NCBI RefSeq assembly: GCF_018842675.1
Contig: NZ_JAGTWO010000004.1
Location: 310,001-374,000 of the forward strand
Source: Candidatus Pantoea bituminis
Lineage (GTDB): Bacteria; Pseudomonadota; Gammaproteobacteria; Enterobacterales; Enterobacteriaceae
Direction of reading: 5' to 3'
DNA length: 64,000 bases
The translations under genes were made by a program, and so were the position numbers. Under the pieces are notes generated by a model, which worked only from the letters and a program-made list of their open reading frames with translations, searched no databases and was not told the DNA's origin. Of this stretch, positions 52,646-61,629 are shown piece after piece (position 1 is the first letter of the stretch; every line of letters starts with the position of its first letter).

Positions 52646-52706
52646 CTTTCCCGTTTTAGGGCTTTTGGATTTTTTTGCCTTTACTACACACATGGAATCT
52701 ATCGAG

Positions 52707-54266
52707 ATGAAACAGTTATCACTACGCACCGGGTTGCTGGCTATGCTGGCGTTTATGACACTGCTGCTGTTGGCGGTGAGTTTTATGGGAATTGTGGCAA
52801 TCAACAAAGGGAACCGATCGCTGGATGTAATCAATCGCATTCAGGGCATCGAATTGAACAATCTCTACCAGAGCAATGCTGAGCTGATGCGCGCCCGCAC
52901 TTTAGCGGCGCTGGCCGTGCGAAAAATTGAAATTGGTTTGCTGGACGAGGGCGCAGTCGTGACGAAACAGGCGCAAGCCGATGTCATCGATTCGCAAAAA
53001 AGTCTAAAACAGTTTATTGATGCGGGCACTGTTACTGAGCACGGCAAAAAACTGGCTGATGCGGTGGTCTCAAGCTACAAAGCCTATCTGGATCAGGGCA
53101 TCACACCGATGATGAGCGCGCTGGATAAACAGTACAACGACGAATATTACCAGCTGCTGGAAGGCGATCTCCCTACGCTGGCGGACAAATACAGCAAAGC
53201 GGTGGCAGATTTTGGGCAATACGCCAATGGCGTCACCGCTGCGCAGCTGGAGCAAGCGGCCTATAACGAAACCAAGATGAAAGTGCTGATCGCCGTCGCG
53301 GTGGCGCTCTCGCTGCTGCTGTTGGTGTTGGCCTGGCAGCTGTTGCGCCGCATGTTGTTGCAGCCGCTGAACAGCGCCATCTTGCATCTGGAGCAAGTGG
53401 CGGTTGGTGATTTGTCGCACACCTTGCCGCTGGCGGGTAACAACGAATTAGGGCGTCTGAATAATGCACTGGCCGAGATGCAGCAAGCGTTACGTACCTC
53501 TGTAAATCAGGTGCGTGAAGCCAGCATGCAAATTGACGTTGGCAGCCGGGAGCTGGCGGCAGGCAATGTTCATCTCTCGCAGCGTACTGAGGAATCTGCA
53601 GCCTCGCTGGAGCAAACCGCCGCCAGTATGGAACAGTTAACCGCCACTGTGCGTCTCAACGCCACCAATGCGCAGCAAGCGAACCAATTGGCCAAGAGCG
53701 TTTCTGATACCGCCGATCGCGGCGCGGAAGTGGTGAGTTATGTGATGGAGAAGATGAGTGAAATCACTGAAAGTGCCCATCGCATTGGTGACATTCTTAG
53801 CGTGATTGATGGCATCGCCTTCCAGACCAATATCCTGGCGCTGAATGCGGCGGTAGAAGCCGCACGTGCGGGCGAACAAGGACGAGGCTTTGCCGTCGTT
53901 GCCAATGAGGTGCGCACGCTAGCACAACGCAGTGCTAATGCGGCGAAAGAAATTCGTACCTTGATCAGTGATTCGCAGACGCGCGTTAAAGAAGGCAGCG
54001 ATATGGCGACCAAAGCGGGCGAAACCATGGATGAGATTTCGGGCGAAGTGATGCGCGTGACAGCATTGATGAAAGAGATTTCGCTGGCATCTGAAGAGCA
54101 GAGTCGCGGTATCGAGCAGGTTAATCAGGCGGTGACGCAAATGGATGAAGTGGCGCAACAGAATGCGGCGCTGGTGGAGCAGGCAACGGCGGCAACGCAA
54201 TCGCTTGAGGCACAATCTGAACATCTACAGGCAACGATGGCGCAATTTCGATTGCAGGAAGCCTGA
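52707..54266 (+). CDS. Methyl-accepting chemotaxis protein, Tar/Tsr type
   Basis: This is a 519-residue chemoreceptor with TM1 at about 7-29, a short periplasmic four-helix-bundle ligand domain (about 30-188), TM2 at about 190-212, HAMP, and a signalling domain with tip [20 protein letters not shown]. It lacks the NWETF tail, so methylation may rely on other receptors. The ligand is not predictable. I chose ATG 52707 (MKQLSLRTGLL), which gives a normal receptor N-terminus; ATG 52692 and TTG 52665 are in frame. It replaces part of the E. coli ytfQRT region. Confidence 0.93.
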   Translation: MKQLSLRTGLLAMLAFMTLLLLAVSFMGIVAINKGNRSLDVINRIQGIELNNLYQSNAELMRARTLAALAVRKIEIGLLDEGAVVTKQAQADVIDSQKSLKQFIDAGTVTEHGKKLADAVVSSYKAYLDQGITPMMSALDKQYNDEYYQLLEGDLPTLADKYSKAVADFGQYANGVTAAQLEQAAYNETKMKVLIAVAVALSLLLLVLAWQLLRRMLLQPLNSAILHLEQVAVGDLSHTLPLAGNNELGRLNNALAEMQQALRTSVNQVREASMQIDVGSRELAAGNVHLSQRTEESAASLEQTAASMEQLTATVRLNATNAQQANQLAKSVSDTADRGAEVVSYVMEKMSEITESAHRIGDILSVIDGIAFQTNILALNAAVEAARAGEQGRGFAVVANEVRTLAQRSANAAKEIRTLISDSQTRVKEGSDMATKAGETMDEISGEVMRVTALMKEISLASEEQSRGIEQVNQAVTQMDEVAQQNAALVEQATAATQSLEAQSEHLQATMAQFRLQEA

Positions 54267-54270
54267 TACA

Positions 54271-54297
54271 AAAAGGGCGCGGTCATCGCGCCCTTCA
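54271..54297. terminator. Bidirectional terminator between the chemoreceptor gene and fbp
   Basis: A 7-bp GC stem gggcgcg (54275-54281) and cgcgccc (54287-54293), extended by A-T pairs, with a 5-nt loop. On the minus strand it is followed by TTTTT, a good fbp terminator. Confidence 0.82.
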
Positions 54298-54300
54298 TGA

Positions 54301-55308
54301 TTAACCTTGACGGCAATCTGGGAATTCGCGCAGGAAGCGCTCCACATCATTGACCATCGCTTCATTGCCACAGTAGAACGGGCAACGCTGGTGCAGCGTG
54401 ACAGGAGGAATGTCCAGAATACGGTTTTGACCATCGCTGGCTTTACCGCCTGCTTGCTCCGCGAGAAACGCCATTGGGTTGCATTCGTACAGTAAACGCA
54501 GCTTACCTTTGGTATGACTGGCCGTGCTCGGGTAAAGGTAGATGCCACCTTTCAGCAGGTTACGGTGGAAATCCGCCACCAGCGAGCCGATATAGCGTGA
54601 GGTATAAGGGCGTTTGGTCTCAATATCCTCTTCCTGACAGAATTTAAGATACTTTTTCACACCCTGTGGGAAACGAATGTAATTCCCTTCGTTGATAGAA
54701 TAGGTGTAACCCTTTTCTGGGTAGGTCATGCGTTCGTGGCTCAGGCAGAACACGCCGAGCGACGGATCGTAAGTAAACGCATGCACGCCACAACCGGTGG
54801 TGTAAACCATCATGGTGGATGAGCCGTAAACCACGTAACCCGCAGCAACCTGCTTGTTTCCTGGCTGCATGAAGTCAGCTTCGACAACAGGCGTGCCGGG
54901 CTCGCTCACGCGGCGATAAATCGAGAAGATGGTGCCGACAGAAACGTTAACGTCGATGTTGGAAGAGCCATCCAGTGGATCCATCAACACCACGTACTTA
55001 CCGTTCTCTTCACCTTCAAAAATAACGAATTCGTCTTCTTCTTCAGACGCGATACCAGCAACAATGCCACGTGCTTTCAATGCTGCTTTCAGTTTTTCGT
55101 TGGCGAACAGATCCAGTTTCATCTGCTGTTCACCCTGAACATTTTCAACACCACTTGCGCCCAGAATATCCACTAAGCCGGCTTTGTTAATGTCGCGGTG
55201 GATGATTTTGGCCCCAAGCTTGATCGCTGAAATCAATGCGGTCAGTTCGCCTGTGGCGTGCGGAAAGTCGTGTTGCTTCTCGACGATAAATTCGCCTAAC
55301 GTTTTCAT
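54301..55308 (-). CDS. fbp: Fructose-1,6-bisphosphatase class I
   Basis: Fbp makes fructose 6-phosphate in gluconeogenesis. The 335 residues match E. coli (332). Metal and substrate sites are EEEDE and [21 protein letters not shown], and the later [20 protein letters not shown]. The start [12 protein letters not shown] at 55308 has AGGGAA; an in-frame start further up (55353) is not family sequence. Confidence 0.98.
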   Translation of the reverse strand: MKTLGEFIVEKQHDFPHATGELTALISAIKLGAKIIHRDINKAGLVDILGASGVENVQGEQQMKLDLFANEKLKAALKARGIVAGIASEEEDEFVIFEGEENGKYVVLMDPLDGSSNIDVNVSVGTIFSIYRRVSEPGTPVVEADFMQPGNKQVAAGYVVYGSSTMMVYTTGCGVHAFTYDPSLGVFCLSHERMTYPEKGYTYSINEGNYIRFPQGVKKYLKFCQEEDIETKRPYTSRYIGSLVADFHRNLLKGGIYLYPSTASHTKGKLRLLYECNPMAFLAEQAGGKASDGQNRILDIPPVTLHQRCPFYCGNEAMVNDVERFLREFPDCRQG

Positions 55309-55476
55309 AACACATTCCCTGAATCTTCGATGGAGTGGCAGCATGCGTAACAAACCACCAACGTATGCGTACGCAGTTTAGCCGATTGAACTTTAAAAAC
55401 CATAGTCCTAATCCGTTTCTTCCGTCTGCGACCGGCGTTACACTGTGCGCCGAACTTTTAGGTAATGGACTTTGAT

Positions 55477-56832
55477 ATGCGCATTCACATCCTTGGGATT
55501 TGTGGCACTTTTATGGGCGGATTGGCGATGCTGGGGCGTTCGTTGGGTCATCAGGTGACGGGATCAGACGCCAACGTTTATCCACCAATGAGCACGCTGC
55601 TTGAGCAGCAAGGCATTGAATTAACAGAAGGTTACGATGTCGCCCAGCTCGATCCGGCACCGGACCTGGTGATCATCGGCAATGCGATGACGCGCGGCAA
55701 TCCTTGTGTGGAAGCGGTACTGGAACGTAACATTCCTTACCTCTCCGGCCCGCAATGGTTGCATGATTTTGTCTTGCGCGATCGTTGGGTGCTGGCTGTC
55801 GCCGGAACCCATGGGAAAACCACCACAGCCGGCATGGCAGCGTGGATTCTTGAGTCTTGTGGCCTCGAACCGGGCTTCATTATCGGTGGCGTACCGGGCA
55901 ACTTCGATGTGTCGGCAAAATTAGGAAAAAGTCCATTCTTCGTGATTGAAGCGGATGAGTACGATTGCGCGTTTTTCGACAAGCGTTCCAAGTTTGTTCA
56001 TTACTGCCCACGCACCTTGATCCTGAATAACCTCGAATTCGATCACGCCGATATCTTTGACGATCTGAAAGCGATCCAGAAGCAGTTTCATCATCTGATC
56101 CGCATCGTGCCGGGCCAGGGCAAGATCCTGCTGCCAGAACACGATAATAACCTGAAGCAGGTGATGGCGATGGGTTGCTGGAGCGAGCAAGAGAGCGTTG
56201 GCGATAATGGTCATTGGCAGGCGAAAAAGCTGAAACCTGATGCGTCACACTGGGAAATCTATCTCGATGGCGCAAAAGTAGGTGAGGTGAACTGGGCGCT
56301 GGTTGGCGAACACAATATGCATAATGGTTTAATGGCGATCGCTGCCGCCCGTCATGTCGGTGTAAGGCCAGAAGATGCGGGCCAGGCGCTGGACAGCTTT
56401 ATCAATGCCCGCCGTCGCCTTGAGCTGCGCGGTGATGTTAATGGCATCAAAGTGTACGACGATTTTGCTCACCACCCGACGGCTATTCTGGCAACGCTTG
56501 CCGCGCTGCGCAGCAAAGTCGGCGGTACGGCACGCATTCTGGCGGTGCTGGAGCCGCGTTCCAATACCATGAAAATGGGCGTGAATAAAAACGAGTTAGC
56601 CCCTTCGCTGGCACGCGCCGATGAAGTCTTCTTGTTCCAGCCGCATCACATTCCGTGGCAAGTCTCAGATGTCGCAGAAGCCTGCATGCAACCGGCACAC
56701 TGCACGGCAGATATTGATACACTGGTGGAAATGGTGGCAAAAGCTGCACAACCCGGTGATTCGATTCTGGTGATGAGTAACGGTGGATTTGGTGGGATAC
56801 ATCAGAAACTGCTGGATAGGTTACAAAAATAG
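55477..56832 (+). CDS. mpl: Mpl, UDP-N-acetylmuramate:tripeptide ligase
   Basis: Mpl joins recycled tripeptide L-Ala-D-Glu-mesoDap to UDP-MurNAc, a murein recycling shortcut. It is a Mur-ligase family protein of 451 residues (E. coli 457): N-terminal MRIHILGICGTFMGGLAML, ATP loop GTHGKTTTAGM at about residues 110-120, and the C-terminal domain with FINARRRLELRG and VYDDFAHHPTAI. The family start is ATG 55477; ATG 55465 adds MDFD and sits only 3 nt from an AGG. Confidence 0.96.
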   Translation: MRIHILGICGTFMGGLAMLGRSLGHQVTGSDANVYPPMSTLLEQQGIELTEGYDVAQLDPAPDLVIIGNAMTRGNPCVEAVLERNIPYLSGPQWLHDFVLRDRWVLAVAGTHGKTTTAGMAAWILESCGLEPGFIIGGVPGNFDVSAKLGKSPFFVIEADEYDCAFFDKRSKFVHYCPRTLILNNLEFDHADIFDDLKAIQKQFHHLIRIVPGQGKILLPEHDNNLKQVMAMGCWSEQESVGDNGHWQAKKLKPDASHWEIYLDGAKVGEVNWALVGEHNMHNGLMAIAAARHVGVRPEDAGQALDSFINARRRLELRGDVNGIKVYDDFAHHPTAILATLAALRSKVGGTARILAVLEPRSNTMKMGVNKNELAPSLARADEVFLFQPHHIPWQVSDVAEACMQPAHCTADIDTLVEMVAKAAQPGDSILVMSNGGFGGIHQKLLDRLQK

Positions 56833-56852
56833 CGTCGTAGCGCAATAAAAAG

Positions 56853-56884
56853 AAAAATGGCGGGTTTATTAACCCGCCATTTTT
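56853..56884. terminator. Bidirectional terminator between mpl and darP
   Basis: A perfect 14-bp stem (56853-56866 with 56871-56884), loop tatt, with A5 and T5 ends. It serves the two convergent genes. Confidence 0.92.
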
Positions 56885-57426
56885 TAACCTTCAGCTAACT
56901 CACGCAAGTACTGGAAAATCAGTCGTGCGGATTTAGGCGGCTTGTTAGCGGCTTTCTCTTTCTGCGCATTACGGATCATGCTGCGCAGCTGCTGACGATC
57001 GGCATGGGGATAGAGCGCAATCACATCTGTCATTGCGTCATCGCCTTGTTCGATCATACGGTCACGCAGCGCTTCCAGCTTATGGAACAGCGCAACCTGC
57101 TGGTTGTGGCGGTTCTTCAGCTTATCCAGCGCCTGGCGGATCGGTTCTACGTCCATGCTGCGCATGATCTTACCGATTAACTGCAATTGACGGCGGCGAC
57201 CTTCTTTCTTAATTCGCCCCGCCAGTTCGATCTCGGCACGCAAACGCTCATCCAACGGAATCTTATCGAGGGCATTTTTGCCCAGATCGACCAGTTCGGC
57301 ACCCAGGCGTTTTAGCTCTTCAGCATCGCGTTTAATTTCGCTCTTACTGACCCAAATAATCTCTTCATCTTCTTCTTCCTGATTATCTGGCACATCGTCG
57401 AGCCACTCATCGGGCTGTTTGGTCAT
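56884..57426 (-). CDS. darP: DarP (YjgA), 50S ribosome maturation factor
   Basis: DarP binds late 50S precursors and helps peptidyl-transferase-centre maturation. The 180 residues match E. coli YjgA (183). The N-terminus is acidic ([18 protein letters not shown]), followed by [19 protein letters not shown] and basic helices ([20 protein letters not shown]). It is divergent from tldE, as in E. coli. Confidence 0.95.
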   Translation of the reverse strand: MTKQPDEWLDDVPDNQEEEDEEIIWVSKSEIKRDAEELKRLGAELVDLGKNALDKIPLDERLRAEIELAGRIKKEGRRRQLQLIGKIMRSMDVEPIRQALDKLKNRHNQQVALFHKLEALRDRMIEQGDDAMTDVIALYPHADRQQLRSMIRNAQKEKAANKPPKSARLIFQYLRELAEG

Positions 57427-57540
57427 TTCTGGGCTCCCAAAAAAAGAGGCTAATCCTACCAGTTTATCGGGTGACTGCGAAATTGTTCTCTGACTCTGAT
57501 AGACTCAAAATATTCAACCATAAGATTAGACGGCAGGTCG

Positions 57541-58881
57541 ATGAACGTATCTACTCAAGTTGCAGAACAGCGTAAAGTGTTGGAACAGGCGATTGCACAG
57601 GCGCTCGAACTGGCTAAAGCAAGTACTGACAGCGCAGAAGTGGCGGTAAGTAAAACGACCGGCATCGGTGTCAGCACGCGCTACGGTGAAGTGGAAAATG
57701 TCGAATTCAACAGCGACGGCGCGCTTGGCATCACCGTTTATCATCAAAATCGTAAAGGTAGCGCTTCATCGACTGACCTCAGCCCAGACGCTATCAAGCG
57801 TACTGTGCAGGCAGCGATTGATATTGCGCGTTACACGTCCCCCGATCCCTTTGCCGGTCCGGCTGATGCCGATCTACTGGCCTATGACGCACCGGATCTC
57901 GATCTTTACCATCCGTGGGAGATCGATGCCGATCGCGCTATTGAGCTGGCCGCGCAGGCGGAACAAGCCTCATTACAAGCGGACAAGCGCATCACCAATA
58001 CCGAAGGTGGCAGCTTTAACAGCCACGTCGGGATCAAAGTTTTTGGCAACAGCCACGGCATGCTGCAAAGCTATTGCTCAAGCCGCCATTCGCTCTCCAG
58101 CTGTGTGATTGCTGAGCAGGATGGCAACATGGAGCGTGATTACGCTTACACCATTGGTCGCGCTTTCGAGGATCTGAAAAGCCCTGAATGGGTCGGTGCA
58201 GAGTGCGCACGGCGTACGCTGTCCCGTCTGGCACCGCGTAAACTTTCTACCATGAAAGCGCCGGTGATCTTCGCACCTGAAGTCGCGACCGGCTTGTTCG
58301 GTCATTTGGTTGGCGCTATCAGCGGCAGCAGCGTTTACCGTAAATCCACTTTCCTGTTGGATTCACTGGGTCAGCAAATCCTGCCTGAATGGCTCACCAT
58401 TCATGAGCAGCCGCATCTGCTGAAAGGGCTGGCTTCTACACCGTTCGACAGCGAAGGCGTGCGCACTCAGGCGCGTGACATCATCAAAGAAGGTGTGCTG
58501 CAAACCTGGCTGATGACCAGCTATTCCGCACGTAAGTTAGGTTTAACCAGCACCGGTCACGCGGGCGGCATTCATAACTGGCGCATCGCCGGACAGGGCC
58601 ATAGCTTTGACGATTTACTGAAGCAAATGGGTACTGGCTTAGTGGTAACCGAGCTGATGGGGCAAGGCGTGAGCGCCATTACCGGCGATTACTCACGCGG
58701 TGCCGCAGGGTTCTGGGTGGAAAATGGTGAGATTCAGTATCCGGTAAGCGAAATCACCATCGCCGGTAATCTCAAGGATATGTGGCGCAACATGGTCACT
58801 GTCGGTAACGATATCGAAACCCGCAGCAATATCCAGTGCGGCTCGGTATTACTGCCTGAGATGAAAATTGCCGGGCAATAA
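57541..58881 (+). CDS. tldE: TldE (PmbA), subunit of the TldD/TldE metalloprotease
   Basis: TldE forms with TldD a protease that matures microcin B17 and degrades the antitoxin CcdA. The 446 residues match E. coli TldE (450). Visible are [53 protein letters not shown] and [19 protein letters not shown]. The metal-binding HEXXXH belongs to TldD, so its absence here is normal. It is followed by a palindromic terminator. Confidence 0.97.
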   Translation: MNVSTQVAEQRKVLEQAIAQALELAKASTDSAEVAVSKTTGIGVSTRYGEVENVEFNSDGALGITVYHQNRKGSASSTDLSPDAIKRTVQAAIDIARYTSPDPFAGPADADLLAYDAPDLDLYHPWEIDADRAIELAAQAEQASLQADKRITNTEGGSFNSHVGIKVFGNSHGMLQSYCSSRHSLSSCVIAEQDGNMERDYAYTIGRAFEDLKSPEWVGAECARRTLSRLAPRKLSTMKAPVIFAPEVATGLFGHLVGAISGSSVYRKSTFLLDSLGQQILPEWLTIHEQPHLLKGLASTPFDSEGVRTQARDIIKEGVLQTWLMTSYSARKLGLTSTGHAGGIHNWRIAGQGHSFDDLLKQMGTGLVVTELMGQGVSAITGDYSRGAAGFWVENGEIQYPVSEITIAGNLKDMWRNMVTVGNDIETRSNIQCGSVLLPEMKIAGQ

Positions 58882-58898
58882 AGACATCGATTCCTGAA

Positions 58899-58922
58899 AG
58901 CAGCCAATTGGCTGCTTTTTTT
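58899..58922 (+). terminator. Terminator after tldE
   Basis: The 18-bp perfect palindrome AGCAGCCAATTGGCTGCT (58899-58916) is followed by TTTTTT, giving a GC-containing hairpin with a T-run 25 bp before cybC. Confidence 0.8.
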
Positions 58923-58946
58923 GACCACAATAAAAAGGAAAAAACG

Positions 58947-59333
58947 ATGCGTAAGCATGTGATTGCAATGTTGTCTCTCTCTCTGCTCTTCTCCAGCGCC
59001 AGCCTCTACGCGGCTGAGTTGGAACACGATATGGACACGCTGAATGCCAATCTTAAAATCGTCAAGAAAACTGACGATGCGCAGGAGATGCAAAAAGCGT
59101 TAAGTGAAATGCGTTCGGCGGCGCAGGATGCGAAGAAATCAACGCCAGAAAAACTGGAAGGCCAACCGGCTGACAGTGCACAGATCAAAGATTTCCACGC
59201 GGGTCTGGATTCGCTAATTGCTCAGATCGACGTGGTGAACGAGCTGGCAAAATCAAACAATATTGATGGCGCCAAAACGGAAGCAAAAAAGCTGGACGAT
59301 ATTCGCACAGCTAACCATAAGAAGTTTCGCTAA
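58947..59333 (+). CDS. cybC: Cytochrome b562
   Basis: This is a small periplasmic four-helix cytochrome of unknown electron-transfer role. It has 128 residues with signal peptide ending SASLYA at residue 22. In the mature protein the heme-ligand Met is at position 7 (AELEHDM) and the distal His lies in the C-terminal ANHKKFR, matching M7 and H102 of E. coli. The ATG at 58947 has AAAGGAAA upstream; the frame also opens at 58908 without a ribosome site. Confidence 0.94.
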   Translation: MRKHVIAMLSLSLLFSSASLYAAELEHDMDTLNANLKIVKKTDDAQEMQKALSEMRSAAQDAKKSTPEKLEGQPADSAQIKDFHAGLDSLIAQIDVVNELAKSNNIDGAKTEAKKLDDIRTANHKKFR

Positions 59334-59340
59334 TTCCTGT

Positions 59341-59365
59341 GCCGGTCATCTGACCGGCTTTTTTT
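59341..59365 (+). terminator. Terminator after cybC
   Basis: gccggtc (59341-59347) pairs with gaccggc (59352-59358) around a 4-nt loop, followed by T7. It separates cybC from the accessory operon that follows. Confidence 0.9.
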
Positions 59366-59472
59366 GTCATAACTTTTGCTTATTTCCTCACGCTTCAACA
59401 GGTTGCCAATCGAATTCACCTGCATGACTTACGCATAATCATCGCTTCCTTTCAGCACATCACGCATAACGC

Positions 59473-59488
59473 GACCTTTATCACACTA
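59473..59488. promoter_or_regulatory. Possible CRP site upstream of the DUF4310-4312 operon
   Basis: CGCGACCTTTATCACA keeps one full CRP half-site (TCACA) and 3 of 5 bases of the other. It lies 140 bp before the first gene. The 294-bp gap 59334-59627 otherwise shows no clear sigma-70 or sigma-54 promoter; regulation of the operon is open. Confidence 0.28.
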
Positions 59489-59627
59489 AACACGCACCCT
59501 GCGATCTGGCGCACTGTGCTCACGTCGATTTCCACTTCCATCTGGAAAAGATGCGTCTCCAAAGCTTGCCTGCTTCCACGTAATTTATTTTCAACGCGAA
59601 TTATCCGGTTTCAACAGGAGTAGCAAG

Positions 59628-59959
59628 GTGAGTAAAAACGGCGTCCAGGTGCAAGACGCACCCCGGAGGAAGTCCAGCAGCTGGCAGACAAAGTGCTGCA
59701 GCAGATCGCTGTGATCTATGCGCAACACGGTATTCAACCCAATGCGGTTCAGCAGCAAATGCTGGTTTCTCACGTACGTGCGATGGCATCGCGCTCGTTA
59801 ACCGGCGAGCCGCTGCCAGAGGTTGAAGCTGACTTGTTTGAGGATATCTCTCCAGAAACCATGCAACTGTCGCAGCAGGTGGTGGATCTGTTTGGCAATT
59901 TGCCGCGCGAAGAGGCGTGGTTACTGTCCGTTCATATCGAAGTGGCACGCACCCATTAA
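59628..59959 (+). CDS. Stand-alone PRD-domain protein of the DUF4310-4312 cluster (one frameshift in this sequence)
   Basis: This is a 110-residue protein consisting of a single PTS regulation domain without a DNA- or RNA-binding domain. GTG 59628 has AGGAG at good spacing. The frame breaks at the C4 run 59661-59664: five C read QDAPPEEVQQLADKVLQQI and give one clean protein; uncorrected, only 59693-59959 would appear. Two histidines sit in PRD-like settings (LVSHVRAMASR and LLSVHIEVAR), the type phosphorylated by HPr or EIIB. Similar proteins lead the same gene cluster in Enterococcus and Aeromonas (EF_0829 family, from memory). Likely role: phosphorylation-dependent control of this operon or its transporter. 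Confidence 0.8.
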
Positions 59960-60052
59960 TTCACCTGGCTTCACCAAAGACGGTGAAGGCTCGAAGAAAA
60001 CGTTACGGGCAGAAACATCCGGCCCAGGCAGACATAACCCGAGGAACACAAC

Positions 60053-60409
60053 ATGGTAACTGTAGTGATTGGCGATCGTTTAGGTAAAGGTCAGAAAGTG
60101 GCGGCAGGCATTGAGAAAGCCGGTGGCCGGGCGGTGGTTGTTCCTGGTGTTGCGGCAGATATGAAGTTAGGCGACGTCATGAAAGCGGAAAACGCTGATT
60201 TTGGCATCTCCTTCTGTGGCAGCGGCGGCGCAGGTGCCATCACCGCACAGAACAAATATGGCTACAAAGCGAAACACGGCATGCGTTCGATTGACGAAGG
60301 CGTTACCGCCATTAATGAAGGTGCAACCGTTTTAGGTTTTGGCTTCATGGACAAAGAAGAGTTAGGCGAGCGCTTAGTGCAGGCGTGGAACAAGAAATAC
60401 GGCAGCTAA
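60053..60409 (+). CDS. SFCGS-family glycine-rich protein
   Basis: This is a 118-residue soluble protein of the family named for its motif SFCGSGGAGA (residues 53-62; C55). A Rossmann-like beginning (VVIGDRLGKGQKVAAGIEKA) and the later KAKHGMRSIDEGV (H75) are conserved in the family as far as I recall (EF_0830 type). No function is assigned. A single conserved Cys in a glycine-rich loop after a beta strand recalls the phosphocysteine loop of PTS EIIB proteins; that is my inference. It lies between the PRD gene and DUF4312, which follows after 2 nt. Confidence 0.88.
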   Translation: MVTVVIGDRLGKGQKVAAGIEKAGGRAVVVPGVAADMKLGDVMKAENADFGISFCGSGGAGAITAQNKYGYKAKHGMRSIDEGVTAINEGATVLGFGFMDKEELGERLVQAWNKKYGS

Positions 60410-60411
60410 CC

Positions 60412-60711
60412 ATGAAAGAACAATACGTTACTCAGGTGACGGTGCAGGGTAAAGGCGAGACCAAAGCGAAAGCATTCGCCGATGCGCTGAGTCACGTGCA
60501 GAACCAGGTTCTGCGCGCGACGCAAAAGATTCTGTTGCGCATTGAGCCCGAAGATGTGCGGGTTTTACGTGCGCAGGAAAGCGTTAAAAACGAAAAATTC
60601 CTGTTTTTCTTTTTGGCGCGCCAACGGCGGAGCTACAGCGTTGAACTGGAGATTACCGTCAGCGTTACCGTGATCGATACCGAACAGGTTGCGTTCACGG
60701 CGGCTCCCTAA
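60412..60711 (+). CDS. DUF4312-family protein
   Basis: This is a 99-residue soluble protein rich in beta strands (YVTQVTVQGKGETKAKAFAD, then YSVELEITVSVTVIDTE), which recalls small ferredoxin-like or dodecin-like folds. It belongs to the DUF4312 (EF_0831-type) family of the cluster; function unknown. The ATG at 60412 lies 2 nt after the SFCGS stop, so the two are translationally coupled and may form a complex. A 142-nt gap without a gene separates it from DUF4311. Confidence 0.87.
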   Translation: MKEQYVTQVTVQGKGETKAKAFADALSHVQNQVLRATQKILLRIEPEDVRVLRAQESVKNEKFLFFFLARQRRSYSVELEITVSVTVIDTEQVAFTAAP

Positions 60712-60853
60712 ATTTACCCGTCAAATTCCAGGTTGCAGAGGTGTTAGCTTCGCGTCCCACTCCTTTACTGAGTCAACGCGTGGAGGTTCAGGCTGGCCGC
60801 CTTTAAGTAACGCAGAGTATTTGGGTAAGTGACGACAACAAAGGTAAAAAAAT

Positions 60854-61628
60854 ATGTTTTTAATCATTTTGTTTAAGTCGTTGATCATTGGTGGATTAGT
60901 GGGGGTAGGCGTTGGCGCGGGTGCGGCACGTATGTTCCATGCGCCCACTACGCAGGGCATGGGCGCTTTTCGTACCTTAGGCGAGTTGAACTCGTGTGAG
61001 GGCGATCCCGCTTCCCACTTCTCCTTTGGTCTCGGTTTTTCTTTAACGCCTGGGCTTCTTCCGTTGCGGCGGGTTCCTTCACGCAAGATGTTGATCATCG
61101 CATCATTCCAAACTGGGGCGCGGCAGCGTTGATGGTGAAGAATCGCAACGTGGCAGAAACGCTGCACGATCCGAAAAAATGGCTATCGCCTGCGGCATTA
61201 TCGGCATGATCGTGGTGGCCTTTCTTAACTCAACCGCATCGGCGGTGCCCGCGGCATTGCAGGTCACGGCGGTAAAAGTATTAGTACCTGCAGCCAATCT
61301 GCTGGTGAACACCGTGATGCCGGTGATCTTCTGGCTGGCAGCCATCGATGCGGGCAAGAAATCGGGCTTTTGGGCCACGATTTTTGGCGGCCTGGCGCAG
61401 CTGATCATGGGCAATGCTGTACCGGGGTTGGTGCTGGGTATTCTGATTGGTAAAGGGGTAGAAGAGAGCGGCTGGAACAAAGTTACCAAAGTCATGATGT
61501 TTGTCATCGTTCTGCTGTTCGTGCTCAGCGGCTTCTTCCGTGGCTTCGACATGAAGCTGCTGCAATCTTTCCAGTTAGGCATTCCGGGCTGGCTCGATTC
61601 CATTCACAACTCCATGAGTGGCAAATAA
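60854..61628 (+). CDS. DUF4311-family integral membrane protein (two frameshifts in this sequence)
   Basis: This is a membrane protein of 258 residues after repair. Two runs are one base short: T5 at 61036-61040 (six T give GLGFFFNAWASSVAAGSFT) and A6 at 61174-61179 (seven A give HDPKKMAIACGIIG). Predicted segments include an N-terminal helix (IILFKSLIIGGLVGVGVGAG), then MAIACGIIGMIVVAFL, VNTVMPVIFWLAA, LIMGNAVPGLVLGILIG and VMMFVIVLLFVLSGFF. Conserved GAFRTLGELNSCEGDPASH lies between them. Family EF_0832-type, function unknown; with DUF4310 it probably forms the membrane part of a transporter. Confidence 0.85.
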
Positions 61629-61629
61629 G

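Noticed and set aside
59510..59540. Sigma-54 promoter before the DUF4310-4312 operon, as for the Salmonella dga operon
   Set aside because: The GG and GC elements of candidate sequences are 9-10 bp apart, not the required spacing.
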